DNA from: Ahrensia sp.
GTDB taxonomy: Bacteria; Pseudomonadota; Alphaproteobacteria; Rhizobiales; Rhizobiaceae
Direction: 5' to 3'
Assembly (NCBI GenBank): GCA_002698425.1
Contig: NZXU01000052.1
Span: 1 to 64,000, forward strand
DNA: 64,000 bases
Shown one piece after another: positions 52,578 to 61,623 of this stretch. The notes beneath the pieces are model-generated. The model searched no databases. It was not told the DNA's origin and saw only the letters and a list, made by a program, of their open reading frames with translations. Within the stretch, counting starts at the first letter, position 1. Every line of letters begins with the position of its first letter. The position numbers and the translations under genes were made by a program.

Positions 52578-53635
52578 CGGCGATCGATGACCTCGCTGGT
52601 CTCCTTCAAGACCCGGTAGGGGGCACGAGCGGTAAACGCGTACTCGAACGTGGCGGATCCCGCGGCTTTCTTGTTGCGTTCAACGCTGATTACCGCCCAG
52701 CGATATATGCCGGTTACGCGACAGATCTCTCCGGTCGAGCAATCTGTTCGGATCGACTCCGGGAGGATCTCGTAGCTCCGCAATGGCCAGCGGTTGAAGT
52801 AGTTTTGCTTGTCATCCATCACGCTCGCGAGGCTGACCGGCTCGCCGTAGTAGTCGACGATCTCGCTATACTGTTCTTTCAGCGCCGAGATTGCCTGATA
52901 CGAAGGCAACATATGCGTCTCGACAAGCATCGTAACGAAAGCTGTGGCCTGTCGGGAATCCATTGTGGATCGTACCGGCGCTTCAGGTTGACCTTGCTGT
53001 GGCAGCGCCGGCGTTTCATTCTCTTGGTCCTTGGCGATCATAGGCATTTGCGCGTCCGGCCCGAAGTAAAGGATACCGAATTCGATCATCTCGCTCGCCG
53101 AGAGATAACGCATGTCATTGCTCTCATAAGAGAGCGCTAGTGTCAGCACAGCCGGGTCGATGCCCATCTCTACCATGTAGCTGATGATTTCCGCGGTTAG
53201 CGACTGCACCGCTGATACGGCGCCGTCCCGGTCCAATGCAGCATTGGGCGCAAAGGATGTTTTGTGAACGCCGATCGCACCGGGTTCGGCATGCCTTAAG
53301 GCACCACCGAAAAATGCAAGAGCGCATGCAGAGTCGCACTGAAACGCTCTTGTCTGGATCGTTGGCAGTCCCTGCTTGCGTATCAGGCGCCCCAGCCTCA
53401 TTGCCGCAACCGGATTGCCGCCCGGAGAATCGAACATCACCAAATCCGTGCCCCGATCCTTAACGGCGTCTAAGAACGGATCAAAGGACTCGTCGAACTC
53501 GAACTCTCCGGCGACCATGAGGACTTCGGTCCCGTCATCAAGTCGGACTGGGTAATATTTCAGTTCGGCAGTTGCAGGCCCTGCAAATAACCAGAGAAAC
53601 AACAGAACAACGACATTCGCCAGTAAACGCATCAC
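52574..53635 (-). CDS. Periplasmic ClpP-like serine protease-fold protein (COG3904-like)
   Basis: Protein of 353 residues with a signal peptide (MRLLANVVVLLFLWLFAGPATA). The ClpP/crotonase-like fold is shown by DLVMFDSPGGNPVAAMRLGRLIRKQGLPTIQT, RAFQCDSACALAFFGGALRHAEPGAIGVHKTSF, placing Ser in CDSAC and His in GVHKTSF as in ClpP-type dyads. The C-terminal 140 residues carry MLVETHMLPSYQAISALKEQYSEIVDYYGEP and two cysteines (DCSTGEIC), unrecognised. Likely a periplasmic peptidase or an inactive relative; substrate unknown. Lower GC than its neighbours. Confidence 0.8.
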   Translation of the reverse strand: MMRLLANVVVLLFLWLFAGPATAELKYYPVRLDDGTEVLMVAGEFEFDESFDPFLDAVKDRGTDLVMFDSPGGNPVAAMRLGRLIRKQGLPTIQTRAFQCDSACALAFFGGALRHAEPGAIGVHKTSFAPNAALDRDGAVSAVQSLTAEIISYMVEMGIDPAVLTLALSYESNDMRYLSASEMIEFGILYFGPDAQMPMIAKDQENETPALPQQGQPEAPVRSTMDSRQATAFVTMLVETHMLPSYQAISALKEQYSEIVDYYGEPVSLASVMDDKQNYFNRWPLRSYEILPESIRTDCSTGEICRVTGIYRWAVISVERNKKAAGSATFEYAFTARAPYRVLKETSEVIDRR

Positions 53636-53743
53636 ATATCTGCCCCTTCGAGTACAATCTAACGACAGGTTCGCGATTGACTCAACAGAGCGACGTGCAG
53701 GGCGGGGCGCGATTCCGTAATCGTTACTAACGCAAAGGTCTGC

Positions 53744-54190
53744 CTACGCCTTCACCCGCATATGCTGCCGCACCCACGCCGTGATCTGGCCGGCGGACAT
53801 CGCGCCGGACTGGCGGGCCACTTCCTTGCCGTCCTGGTAGAGTAAAAGCGTCGGGATGCCGCGGATGCCGAGGCGGCCGGCGGCGGTCTGTTCCTCGTCG
53901 GAATTGAGTTTCAGGAAGCGGACATCGGGTTCCATGGCCTGCGCCGCCTGTTCGAAGGCCGGAGCCATCATCCGGCACGGGCCGCACCACGGCGCCCAGA
54001 CATCGACGACGACCGGGACAGAACTGCGCGCGACCTGTTTGTCGAACATGGCGCCGTTCGCATTGGCCGGATGGCCGGAAAAGAGCGGCTCGTGGCAGAC
54101 GCCGCATTTCGCCTTTTCGGCCGGTTTTGCGGCGGGCAGGCGGTTCACCGCCGCGCAGGACGGGCAGACCACTTGGTGACGGTCGGACAT
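53744..54190 (-). CDS. trxC: Thioredoxin 2 (TrxC) with N-terminal zinc finger
   Basis: Protein of 148 residues. Two CxxC pairs form the N-terminal zinc finger (VVCPSCAAVNRLP and KCGVCHEPLF), then a thioredoxin fold with the active site VWAPWCGPCRMMAP and the cis-Pro loop GIRGIPTLLLYQDGKEV. It reduces protein disulfides in the cytoplasm, and TrxC is typically induced by oxidative stress in other bacteria. Confidence 0.95.
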   Translation of the reverse strand: MSDRHQVVCPSCAAVNRLPAAKPAEKAKCGVCHEPLFSGHPANANGAMFDKQVARSSVPVVVDVWAPWCGPCRMMAPAFEQAAQAMEPDVRFLKLNSDEEQTAAGRLGIRGIPTLLLYQDGKEVARQSGAMSAGQITAWVRQHMRVKA

Positions 54191-54276
54191 GACGGGAGCT
54201 CCGGAGAGATTACGTTTTCGGAATATATAAGAACCCCGATGCGCGCCTGCCAGACCGGCCGGCGCCCGCGGCGGCG

Positions 54277-55773
54277 TTACGCGGACATGGCCAGCGGCGC
54301 GCGCCGGGTCAACCAGCCGGACGCGGTCTCCATCTGCCCGGCAAGCGCAAAGAGCGCTTCCTCGCCGCCGATGCGCCCGGCGGCCTGGATGCCGAGCGGC
54401 AGGCCATTGGCGGTGACATGGACGGGCAGCGCGATGGAAGGCTGGCCGGTCGCGTTCTGGATCGCCGGCCAGTGGGTGAAGCCGAAGGACTGGTCCAGAA
54501 GCTTGTCGAGCAGCGGCCGCAGTCGCAGCAGGCGGGTGAGATGCAGCCCGTCCAGCATGCGCTGCGCGACCAGATCCGGGCCGGTCGGGTCCATCGACCC
54601 GCAGACGACCGGCTCCTCGGCGATCAGCGGCATCAACACCGCGTCATACTCTCTCGTGGCGGCGAGGATCTGCATGGAAAGCTGGTGCAGCCTCTGCAGC
54701 GTCTCATAAACCTCGCCCGCCGACAGGATCTCGCCCATCCGCCCCAACACGCGGACATGCCGTTCGACGTCGCCATGGACCGACCGTCCGCAGCGCATCG
54801 CTTGCTCGCGCAACTCTCCGGCGATCGAGGCGCAGATCACATGGGCGTAGTCGGCGAAGAAATCGCGCGTCAGCATCGGCAGGGCGATCTCTTCGACCGT
54901 GTGGCCGCATTCGCGCGCCAGCCGCGCCGCCTCGTCCAGCGCCGTCCACGTCTCGTCGGAGACCGGCAGGCCGAGCGGCGTCTCGCGGTAAACGGCGATC
55001 CGCATGCCTTTTTGCTGCGACTGGGCGGCCTGCGCGAAAGGGCCTTTCGGGGCAGGGGCCGCGTAAAGCGAAAGCGGATCATGGGACGAGACCAGGTCCA
55101 GCATGGCTGCGCTGTCGCGCACCGACCGCGTCACGGCGTGCTGCACGGTAAAACCGTGCCAGGGCTCCACCGCGCCGGGCGAGAAGGAGACCCGCCCGCG
55201 CGACGGTTTCATGCCGACAAGGCCGCTGCAGGCGGACGGCACCCGAATCGAGCCGCCGCCGTCAGAGGCATGCGCGACCGGCACGATCCCCGCCGCTACC
55301 AGCGCCGCCGAGCCGCCGGACGACCCGCCGGGCGTGCGGCTTGTATCCCACGGATTGCGGGTAATCCCGAACCGTTCGGATTCGGTTACCAAGCGTAAAC
55401 CGAACTCCGGCGTCATGCTGGTCGCCACCGGGATGAAGCCCGCGGACAGATAGTCCTCGACGATACGCGAATTCCCGTCGCCGGTCCGCGGCGGCATCGC
55501 ACTGCCGGAATGGATCGGCGTGCCCTTCAGTGAAAGGCCGAGATCCTTGATGGCGATCGGCACGCCGGCGAAGGGCAGCGTCCGGTCGACGGAAGCGGCC
55601 TGTTCGCGCGCCCGGTCGTAGAGGCGTTCGACAATGGCGTTGATCTGCGGATTGATCGCCTCGGCCCGGGCGATCGCCGCCTCGACGAGATCGGCCGGCG
55701 CGACGTCGCCTTTGCGCACAAGCTCCGCCAGCCCCGTCGCGTCGGTCGCTGCCAACACATCGTCAGTTGCCAT
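54277..55773 (-). CDS. Amidase (amidase signature family)
   Basis: Amidase-signature hydrolase of 498 residues. Catalytic Lys in GVPIAIKDLGLSLKG, cis-Ser and nucleophile Ser in PGGSSGGSAALVAAGIVPVAHASDGGGSIRVPSACSGLVGMKPSRGRVS. It hydrolyses an amide of unknown identity. I start at the ATG at 55773 (MATDDVLAATDATG), preceded by GGGAGAAG; an in-frame extension to 55812 lacks support. It follows the UxaA-type gene, so both may serve catabolism of one compound. Confidence 0.93.
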   Translation of the reverse strand: MATDDVLAATDATGLAELVRKGDVAPADLVEAAIARAEAINPQINAIVERLYDRAREQAASVDRTLPFAGVPIAIKDLGLSLKGTPIHSGSAMPPRTGDGNSRIVEDYLSAGFIPVATSMTPEFGLRLVTESERFGITRNPWDTSRTPGGSSGGSAALVAAGIVPVAHASDGGGSIRVPSACSGLVGMKPSRGRVSFSPGAVEPWHGFTVQHAVTRSVRDSAAMLDLVSSHDPLSLYAAPAPKGPFAQAAQSQQKGMRIAVYRETPLGLPVSDETWTALDEAARLARECGHTVEEIALPMLTRDFFADYAHVICASIAGELREQAMRCGRSVHGDVERHVRVLGRMGEILSAGEVYETLQRLHQLSMQILAATREYDAVLMPLIAEEPVVCGSMDPTGPDLVAQRMLDGLHLTRLLRLRPLLDKLLDQSFGFTHWPAIQNATGQPSIALPVHVTANGLPLGIQAAGRIGGEEALFALAGQMETASGWLTRRAPLAMSA

Positions 55774-55812
55774 TGTCTTCTCCCTCTCTCCCGCGATCCC
55801 AGACAGGCGCAC

Positions 55813-57336
55813 CTACATGACGCAGCCGACCTGCCAGGGTACGAATTCATTGTCGCCGAGCCCGAGCGCTTCGCTTTTCGACGGTTCGCCGGACGCGACC
55901 CTCAGGATCGTTTCGAGGATCTCCTCGCCCTTGGCGCGCACCGGCACGCCCGCATCGACGATGTCGCCGCAATTGACGTCCATGTCGTCGCGCATCGTCT
56001 CGAAGAGCCGGCTGTTGGTGGCGAGCTTGATCGTCGGCGCGGGCTTGGAGCCAAAGGCGGACCCGCGTCCGGTCGTGAACACGACGATCTGGCAGCCTCC
56101 GGCGATCTGTCCGGTCACCGAGACCGGGTCGTAACCGGGCGTATCCATGAAATTGAGTCCGGCCCTGCTGACGGTCACGCCGTACATAAGCACGTCGGTC
56201 AGCGGCGTCGCCCCGCCCTTCGCCGCCGCGCCGAGCGATTTTTCGAGGATCGTGGTCAGCCCGCCGGCCTTGTTGCCGGGCGAGGGATTGTTATCCATCG
56301 AGCCGCCATTCATCTCGGTGTATCGCTCCCACCACCGGATGCGCTCGACAAGCTTCTCCGCGACTTGCGCGTCGGCGGCGCGGCGCAGCAGAAGCTGTTC
56401 GGCGCCGTAGATCTCCGGCGTTTCCGCAAGCACCGTCGTCGCGCCGAGCCCGACCAGCATGTCGCTCGCCGCGCCCAGCGCGGGATTGGCGGTGATGCCC
56501 GACATGCCGTCCGACCCGCCGCATTGCAGCGCCACCCTGAGCGCCGCGGCGGGGATTTCCTCGCGGCGTACGTTGTTGGCCTCCGGCAGCAACGCGCGCA
56601 CCTTGGAGACGATCGCCTCGATCGTCTTCGTCGTGCCGCCGCTTTCCTGGACCGTCAGCCCGTGAAAGCGCTCGGCCCCTTCCGCTCCGAAACGCTGGCG
56701 CATGCGCGCCACCTGCATGACCTCGCAACCGAGCCCGACGAAGATCGCCGCGCCGACATTGGGATGCGTCGCGTGGCCCCACAAGACCCGCTGCAGATTG
56801 TCCCAGCCGGGTCCTTCAGACGCCATGCCGCATCCGGTGCCGTGACCGAAGGCCACGACGCCGTCGACATTCGGATACTCGGCGAGGACCGGATCGCGGT
56901 TGACGATCTCGGCGGCGCGGCGGATCACGCTCGCCGAGCAGTTTACCGTGGCGCACAGCGCGATGTAATTGCGTGTCGCCGCCGTTCCGTCGCTGCGCCG
57001 GTAGCCCATGAAACTGCGCGCCGGCATCTGCGGAACGGCCGCTCTCGCCCGGTCGAGATCCGCCCCGGCCCGGTAGTCCTGGTCGTGGCTGCCCATCAGG
57101 CAATTGTGGGTGTGGACATGCGCGCCGGCCGGGATCGCCTGCGCGGCATAGCCGATGATCTGGCCGAACTTGATCACTGTCTCGCCGGCGTTAATGTCGC
57201 GGCGCGCGATCTTGTGGCCGGTCGCGGCGGGCGCATCCAGCACCGCGCCTGACCCGAGTGGCCTGTCGCCGGCGTCTGCGCGCGCGGTCAGGATCGCGAC
57301 ATTGTCCCTGTCGTCCAGAACGATCGGCTCGGCCAT
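55813..57336 (-). CDS. UxaA/GarD-family sugar-acid dehydratase
   Basis: Protein of 507 residues. An N-terminal SAF-like domain (AGETVIKFGQIIGYAAQAIPAGAHVHTHNCLM) is followed by the GarD/UxaA catalytic region: FMGYRRSDGTAATRNYIAL, GHGTGCGM, QCGGSDGMSGITANPALG and FTTGRGSAFGSKPAPTIKLATN. Family members dehydrate altronate, galactarate or (2R)-sulfolactate-type acids using Fe(II). GGGAGGG precedes the ATG. The substrate cannot be told from the sequence alone. Confidence 0.92.
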   Translation of the reverse strand: MAEPIVLDDRDNVAILTARADAGDRPLGSGAVLDAPAATGHKIARRDINAGETVIKFGQIIGYAAQAIPAGAHVHTHNCLMGSHDQDYRAGADLDRARAAVPQMPARSFMGYRRSDGTAATRNYIALCATVNCSASVIRRAAEIVNRDPVLAEYPNVDGVVAFGHGTGCGMASEGPGWDNLQRVLWGHATHPNVGAAIFVGLGCEVMQVARMRQRFGAEGAERFHGLTVQESGGTTKTIEAIVSKVRALLPEANNVRREEIPAAALRVALQCGGSDGMSGITANPALGAASDMLVGLGATTVLAETPEIYGAEQLLLRRAADAQVAEKLVERIRWWERYTEMNGGSMDNNPSPGNKAGGLTTILEKSLGAAAKGGATPLTDVLMYGVTVSRAGLNFMDTPGYDPVSVTGQIAGGCQIVVFTTGRGSAFGSKPAPTIKLATNSRLFETMRDDMDVNCGDIVDAGVPVRAKGEEILETILRVASGEPSKSEALGLGDNEFVPWQVGCVM

Positions 57337-57452
57337 AAACCCTCCCTGCCGTCCGGCCGGATCGGGCGCAACGCCACCCTCCGGCTGGAGCTGTTACGGT
57401 CTTGCAGATACCGCATTTCGGGAAGCCGGGCGAGGGTGGGGAGAAACGGCGG

Positions 57453-58097
57453 TCAGCCGGCCCGCAGATGTTGCGAGAACCACGCGGCGGCCAGTTCGAC
57501 GACCTGTTCCAGTGTGCCCGCCTCCTCGAACAGATGTGTTGCGCCTGGCACGACACTCGTCCTGGTCGGGCAGGACATCATCGCCTGCGCTTCCTTGTTG
57601 AGCGAGACGACCTCGTAATCGCGCTCGCCGACGATCAGCAGCGTCGGCGCCTTCGCCTTGAACAGAGCCTTGCCCGCGAGATCGGGCCGGCCGCCCCGCG
57701 ACACGACGGCCTGAACCGCTTCGGGCATCGACGCGGCCGCGACCAGCGCCGCCGCCGCGCCGGTGCTGGCGCCGAACAGGCCGATCGGCAGATCGCGCGT
57801 TTCAGGATCGTCCTTCGCCCAGGAGACCACCTCGGCGACGCGGCTGCCGAGAAGCGGAATGTTGAACACATTGCGCCGGGTCCGGGCTTCCGGCTCCGTC
57901 AGGAGGTCGAAGAGGAGGGTCGCAAAGCCGCGCTGCTGCAGCGTTTCGGCGACGAATGTATTGCGCGGGCTGAACCGGCTGGAGCCGCTGCCATGGGCGA
58001 AGATGATCAGGCCGCTTGCGTCAGGCGGCCGGGCGAGAATGCCGCCCAGCCTGTGGTCGCCGATTTCGATTTCCCGTGTCGCCACGTCGCCCGACAT
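57453..58097 (-). CDS. Alpha/beta hydrolase (dienelactone hydrolase-like)
   Basis: Hydrolase of 214 residues with an intact triad: nucleophile Ser in LFGASTGAAAAL, Asp in VGERDYEV and His in VPGATHLFEEAG. The oxyanion region is IIFAHGSGSSRFSPRNTFVA. Typical of small cytosolic esterases of the DLH-like group. It stands upstream of the UxaA gene on the same strand with a gap of about 115 bases. Substrate unknown. Confidence 0.9.
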   Translation of the reverse strand: MSGDVATREIEIGDHRLGGILARPPDASGLIIFAHGSGSSRFSPRNTFVAETLQQRGFATLLFDLLTEPEARTRRNVFNIPLLGSRVAEVVSWAKDDPETRDLPIGLFGASTGAAAALVAAASMPEAVQAVVSRGGRPDLAGKALFKAKAPTLLIVGERDYEVVSLNKEAQAMMSCPTRTSVVPGATHLFEEAGTLEQVVELAAAWFSQHLRAG

Positions 58098-58214
58098 CGG
58101 TTTCCTCCCCCATCGCCCCGACCCTAGCAGCGGGCTTGGGTGATGGAAAGTAAGAAAAAGGTTACCGATTTCGGGCGTTGGTCGTCTTTTTTGAAACGAA
58201 ACGGACCTTAAGGT

Positions 58215-59246
58215 CTATTGTGAGCTGCCGGAAAGGCAGGATTCGAACGAGTCCGCCATGTTCCGTATCAGCGTGAAATAGAGGTCCGGCCCGGCTTCGA
58301 TATCCGCGCCCAGCGGATCGAGCACGCCGGAGCGCGCATCGCTGCCTTCGGTCGCCACCGTAATGAGTCGCGGTTCAAACTGGGGCTCGGCGAAGACGCA
58401 TGTCGCGCCGAGTTCGCCAACCCTCGCCTGGATCTCCCTGATCCGGTCCGCGCCCGGCATGATGTCCGGCGAAACCGTGATCGATCCCGCGGCCGACAGG
58501 CCGAAACGGTGTTCGAAATACTGGTAGGCGTCATGGAAGACGATGAAGCCCTTGTCCTTGACGGGTTCGAGTTCGGCCGAAAGCCCGGTCGTCAGCGTGT
58601 CGAGCCGTTCGGTCAGCGCGGCCGCGTTCTTTTCATAGAGGGCGGCATTGTCGGGATCGGCCTCGGCCAGCGCCTCGGCGATCTCATGCGTCATCGCCTT
58701 CGCATTGAAAGGATCGAGCCAGACATGCATGTCGACCTCGCCATGGTGATGGTCGTCATCGTGGCTGTCGGCATGTTGCTCTTCATGGTCATGATCGCCG
58801 GCTTCCTCATGCTCGTCCTCGTCTTCGGCATCGTGATCATCGTCATGACCCTCTTCGGCATGGTCGTCATCATGCGCGTGCTTCTCGAAAGCGCCGCCTT
58901 CGCGAAAACCGAGCATCTCCAGCCCGTGCGAATGGATCAGTTCGACCGACTTGCCGCTGCCGATCGTCGAGATCGGTTTTTCGAGGAAGGCTTCCAGATC
59001 GTCGCCGATCCAGAAGATCAGGTCGGCCTTCTGCAAGGCGGCCGCCTGTGACGGCTTGAGGCTGTAGGTATGCGGCGAGCCTGCGCCCTCGATGATCAGG
59101 GCCGGTTCTCCGGCGCCCTGCATCACCGCGGCGACCAGCGAATGAACCGGCTTGATCGAAGCGATGACATTGACATCGGCATGCGCGGAAAAGGCGGTGG
59201 CGCCGAGCGCGGAGGTGGCGAGCAGAAGTTTCGGGAAGCGTTTCAT
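58215..59246 (-). CDS. znuA: Zinc ABC transporter substrate-binding protein
   Basis: ZnuA of 343 residues. Signal peptide MKRFPKLLLATSALGATAFSAHA, zinc-ligand His in VHSLVAAVM and DMHVWLDPFNAKAM, and a long Asp/Glu/His loop (about residues 120-172) that may buffer zinc. It captures periplasmic Zn(II) for the ZnuBC permease. It diverges from znuC around the Zur box at 59284-59300, so it is expected to be repressed when zinc is plentiful. Confidence 0.96.
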   Translation of the reverse strand: MKRFPKLLLATSALGATAFSAHADVNVIASIKPVHSLVAAVMQGAGEPALIIEGAGSPHTYSLKPSQAAALQKADLIFWIGDDLEAFLEKPISTIGSGKSVELIHSHGLEMLGFREGGAFEKHAHDDDHAEEGHDDDHDAEDEDEHEEAGDHDHEEQHADSHDDDHHHGEVDMHVWLDPFNAKAMTHEIAEALAEADPDNAALYEKNAAALTERLDTLTTGLSAELEPVKDKGFIVFHDAYQYFEHRFGLSAAGSITVSPDIMPGADRIREIQARVGELGATCVFAEPQFEPRLITVATEGSDARSGVLDPLGADIEAGPDLYFTLIRNMADSFESCLSGSSQ

Positions 59247-59283
59247 CTCGTGTTCCTGGCAGACATTGCGGATCGGGTGCGTG

Positions 59284-59300
59284 ATGTTATATCATAACAT
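59284..59300. promoter_or_regulatory. Zur box between znuA and znuCB-zur
   Basis: ATGTTATATCATAACAT, a 17-bp dyad differing at one base from the classical Zur core ATGTTATANTATAACAT. It lies 38 bases upstream of znuA and 76 bases upstream of znuC, positioned to control both directions. Confidence 0.9.
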
Positions 59301-59375
59301 TCCAATATCGGATAACCTGAGATTGACGCGGCCGTCAAGCCGCGCGAAATCTTCGCATCACGGAAAGGACCGAAC

Positions 59376-60248
59376 GTGCTGCAAATGCCGCAATCGCTGG
59401 TGCGTCTCGAAAAGGCGGGCGTCGAACGCGCCGGCCGGTGGCTGGTGCGCGATATCGACCTCGAGGTCGAGCGCGGCGAGATCGTCACGCTGATCGGGCC
59501 GAACGGCTCCGGCAAATCGACGACAGCGCGCATGGCGCTCGGCGTACTGGCCCCGAGCGAGGGCCGCGCCTCCCGCGCCGCCGGCCTGCGCGTCGGCTAC
59601 GTGCCGCAAAAGGTCGCGGTCGACTGGACCCTGCCGCTGACCGTCGACCGTTTCATGACGCTGACCAACCCGCTGTCGCGCGAGGAAAAGACCGCCGCGC
59701 TGGAATCGACCGGCATCGCCCATCTCGCCCATGCTGAAGTGCGCAATCTGTCGGGCGGCGAATTCCAGCGCGCGCTTCTCGCCCGCGCCGTCGCCCGGCG
59801 TCCCGCCCTCCTCGTCCTCGACGAGCCTGTGCAGGGCGTCGACTTTTCCGGCGAGATCGCGCTTTACGAGCTGATCGCCGACATCCGCAACCATCTGCAT
59901 TGCGGCGTCTTGCTGATCTCGCACGACCTGCATGTCGTCATGGCCGCGACCGACCGTGTCATCTGCCTCAACGGCCATGTCTGCTGCCACGGCACGCCGC
60001 AGGTGGTCGCCGAAAGCGCCGAATACCGCCAGCTCTTCGGCGCGCGGGGCGCGGCGCAGCTGGCGGTCTACCAGCACCATCACGACCATACCCATCTGCC
60101 CGACGGCCGCGTGCGCCATGCCGACGGTACCGTCACCGATCACTGCCACGAGGAAGATGGCCACCATCACCACGCGCATGATCATCACGATCATAATCAC
60201 GGCGCGGAAGGCGAAGCCGGGAAGGGGGATGCGTCCGATGCTCGATGA
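59376..60248 (+). CDS. znuC: Zinc ABC transporter ATP-binding protein
   Basis: ATPase of 290 residues. Walker A in IGPNGSGKSTTARM, signature LSGGEFQRALLARA, Walker B LLVLDEP, H-loop LLISHDLHVVM. An unusual C-terminal tail is rich in His (QHHHDHTHLPDG, CHEEDGHHHHAHDHHDHNHG) and may bind zinc. The start is a GTG at 59376 with GGAAAGGA upstream; an ATG at 59385 is also possible. It overlaps the znuB start. Confidence 0.95.
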   Translation: MLQMPQSLVRLEKAGVERAGRWLVRDIDLEVERGEIVTLIGPNGSGKSTTARMALGVLAPSEGRASRAAGLRVGYVPQKVAVDWTLPLTVDRFMTLTNPLSREEKTAALESTGIAHLAHAEVRNLSGGEFQRALLARAVARRPALLVLDEPVQGVDFSGEIALYELIADIRNHLHCGVLLISHDLHVVMAATDRVICLNGHVCCHGTPQVVAESAEYRQLFGARGAAQLAVYQHHHDHTHLPDGRVRHADGTVTDHCHEEDGHHHHAHDHHDHNHGAEGEAGKGDASDAR

Positions 60249-61050
60249 TTTCTTCGTCCGCGCGATCGTCGCCGGGGCCGGCGTCGCGCTCGTCGCCGGC
60301 CCGCTCGGCTGCTTCATCGTCTGGCGCAGGCTCGCCTATTTCGGCGATACGCTGTCGCACGCGGCCTTGCTCGGCGTCGCCATCGCATTCCTGCTCGAAA
60401 TCGACGTGACGCTGGCCGTCTTCGCCGTCTCGATGACGGTCGCCCTGTCATTGTTGTGGCTGCAGCGCCGCGCCGGCCTGTCGGCGGACGCGCTGCTGGG
60501 TCTGCTCTCCCACTCGGCCCTGGCGCTCGGCCTCGTCGCGCTCGCCTTCATGACCTGGGTGCGCATCGACCTGATGGGGCTGCTCTTCGGCGACATCCTG
60601 GCCGTTTCGAAGGCGGATATCGCCGCGATCTATGCCGGCGGCGCATTCGTCCTCGCCGTGCTGGCCTGGGTGTGGAAGCCGTTATTCGCCGCAACCGTCA
60701 ATCCGGAACTGGCCGCGGCCGAAGGCATGCGGCCGGAGCGCGCCAATGTCGTCTTCATGCTGCTGCTCGCCATCGTCGTGGCGATCGCCATGAAGATCGT
60801 CGGCGTGTTGCTGATCACCGCGCTGCTGATCATCCCGGCAGCGACCGCACGGCGTTTTGCCGCCGGGCCGGAACAGATGGCGCTCCTTGCCGCCCTGTTC
60901 GGCGTCGCCGCCGTGGTCGGCGGGCTTTTCGCATCGCTGGAATGGGACACGCCGTCCGGCCCGTCGATCGTCGTCACAGCGCTTGCGATTTTCGTGCTTG
61001 GCCTGATACCTGTCAGGGCGCGGGCGAAACGGGAGGAGGGCAGGACATGA
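60238..61050 (+). CDS. znuB: Zinc ABC transporter permease
   Basis: Permease of 270 residues with about eight hydrophobic helices (IVAGAGVALVAGPLGCFIVWRRLAYFGDTLSHAALLGVAIAF, IVGVLLITALLIIPAATARRFA). The family motif GDTLSHAALLG is present. The ATG at 60238 overlaps the znuC 3' end; another ATG at 60229 lies too close to the AAGGGGG site. It ends with ATGA overlap into zur. Confidence 0.95.
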   Translation: MLDDFFVRAIVAGAGVALVAGPLGCFIVWRRLAYFGDTLSHAALLGVAIAFLLEIDVTLAVFAVSMTVALSLLWLQRRAGLSADALLGLLSHSALALGLVALAFMTWVRIDLMGLLFGDILAVSKADIAAIYAGGAFVLAVLAWVWKPLFAATVNPELAAAEGMRPERANVVFMLLLAIVVAIAMKIVGVLLITALLIIPAATARRFAAGPEQMALLAALFGVAAVVGGLFASLEWDTPSGPSIVVTALAIFVLGLIPVRARAKREEGRT

Positions 61051-61475
61051 ATCGGGACCACCGTCACGACCATCCGCATGCGGACAAGGCCGACCTGACC
61101 CGCAACCAGGCGCTCGTCTTCGACACGCTGGAGGATGCCGACGCGCCGCTGACGGCCTACAACATTCTCGACCGGCTGAACGGCGAGGGGCTGCGCGCGC
61201 CGCTGCAGGTCTACCGCGCCCTCGACAAGCTGCTCGACCTCGGCATGGTGCATCGTCTCGAGAGCCTCAACGCCTTCGTCGCCTGCCGCCATCCCGGCTG
61301 CGCCGGACATGAAACTGTCGCCTTCGCCATCTGCGACGATTGCGGCTCCGTCGCCGAGATCACCGACACGTCGCTCGCCGACGCGCTGGAGACGATCACA
61401 CGGAACGCAGAATTCAAGCCGCGCAAGACGACGGTCGAGATGCGCGGCCTGTGCCACGCCTGCCAGGCGGCGTGA
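61047..61475 (+). CDS. zur: Zinc uptake regulator (Fur family)
   Basis: Fur-family repressor of 142 residues. His-rich N-terminus (MNRDHRHDHPHADK), winged helix (TRNQALVFDTLEDADAPLTAYNILDRLNGEGLRAPLQVYRALDKLLDLGMVHRLESLNAFVAC), and a metal-binding half with CRHPGC, CDDCG and CHAC cysteine pairs. It starts by ATGA overlap with znuB and has GGAGGAGGG upstream. It should bind the Zur box at 59284-59300 when zinc-loaded, closing a negative loop. Confidence 0.95.
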   Translation: MNRDHRHDHPHADKADLTRNQALVFDTLEDADAPLTAYNILDRLNGEGLRAPLQVYRALDKLLDLGMVHRLESLNAFVACRHPGCAGHETVAFAICDDCGSVAEITDTSLADALETITRNAEFKPRKTTVEMRGLCHACQAA

Positions 61476-61623
61476 GGATCGTCCACGCAGGGCGACCGGT
61501 CCCGACTTGCGCCGCATGGACGCCCGGCGAAGCGCAAGGTAGAACTTCCCTTACGAAATAAGCGATGCGGCCGGCGCCGGGGTTGGAGGTCTTGTCAGCA
61601 TCGATGGACGTGAAGATCGCTTG

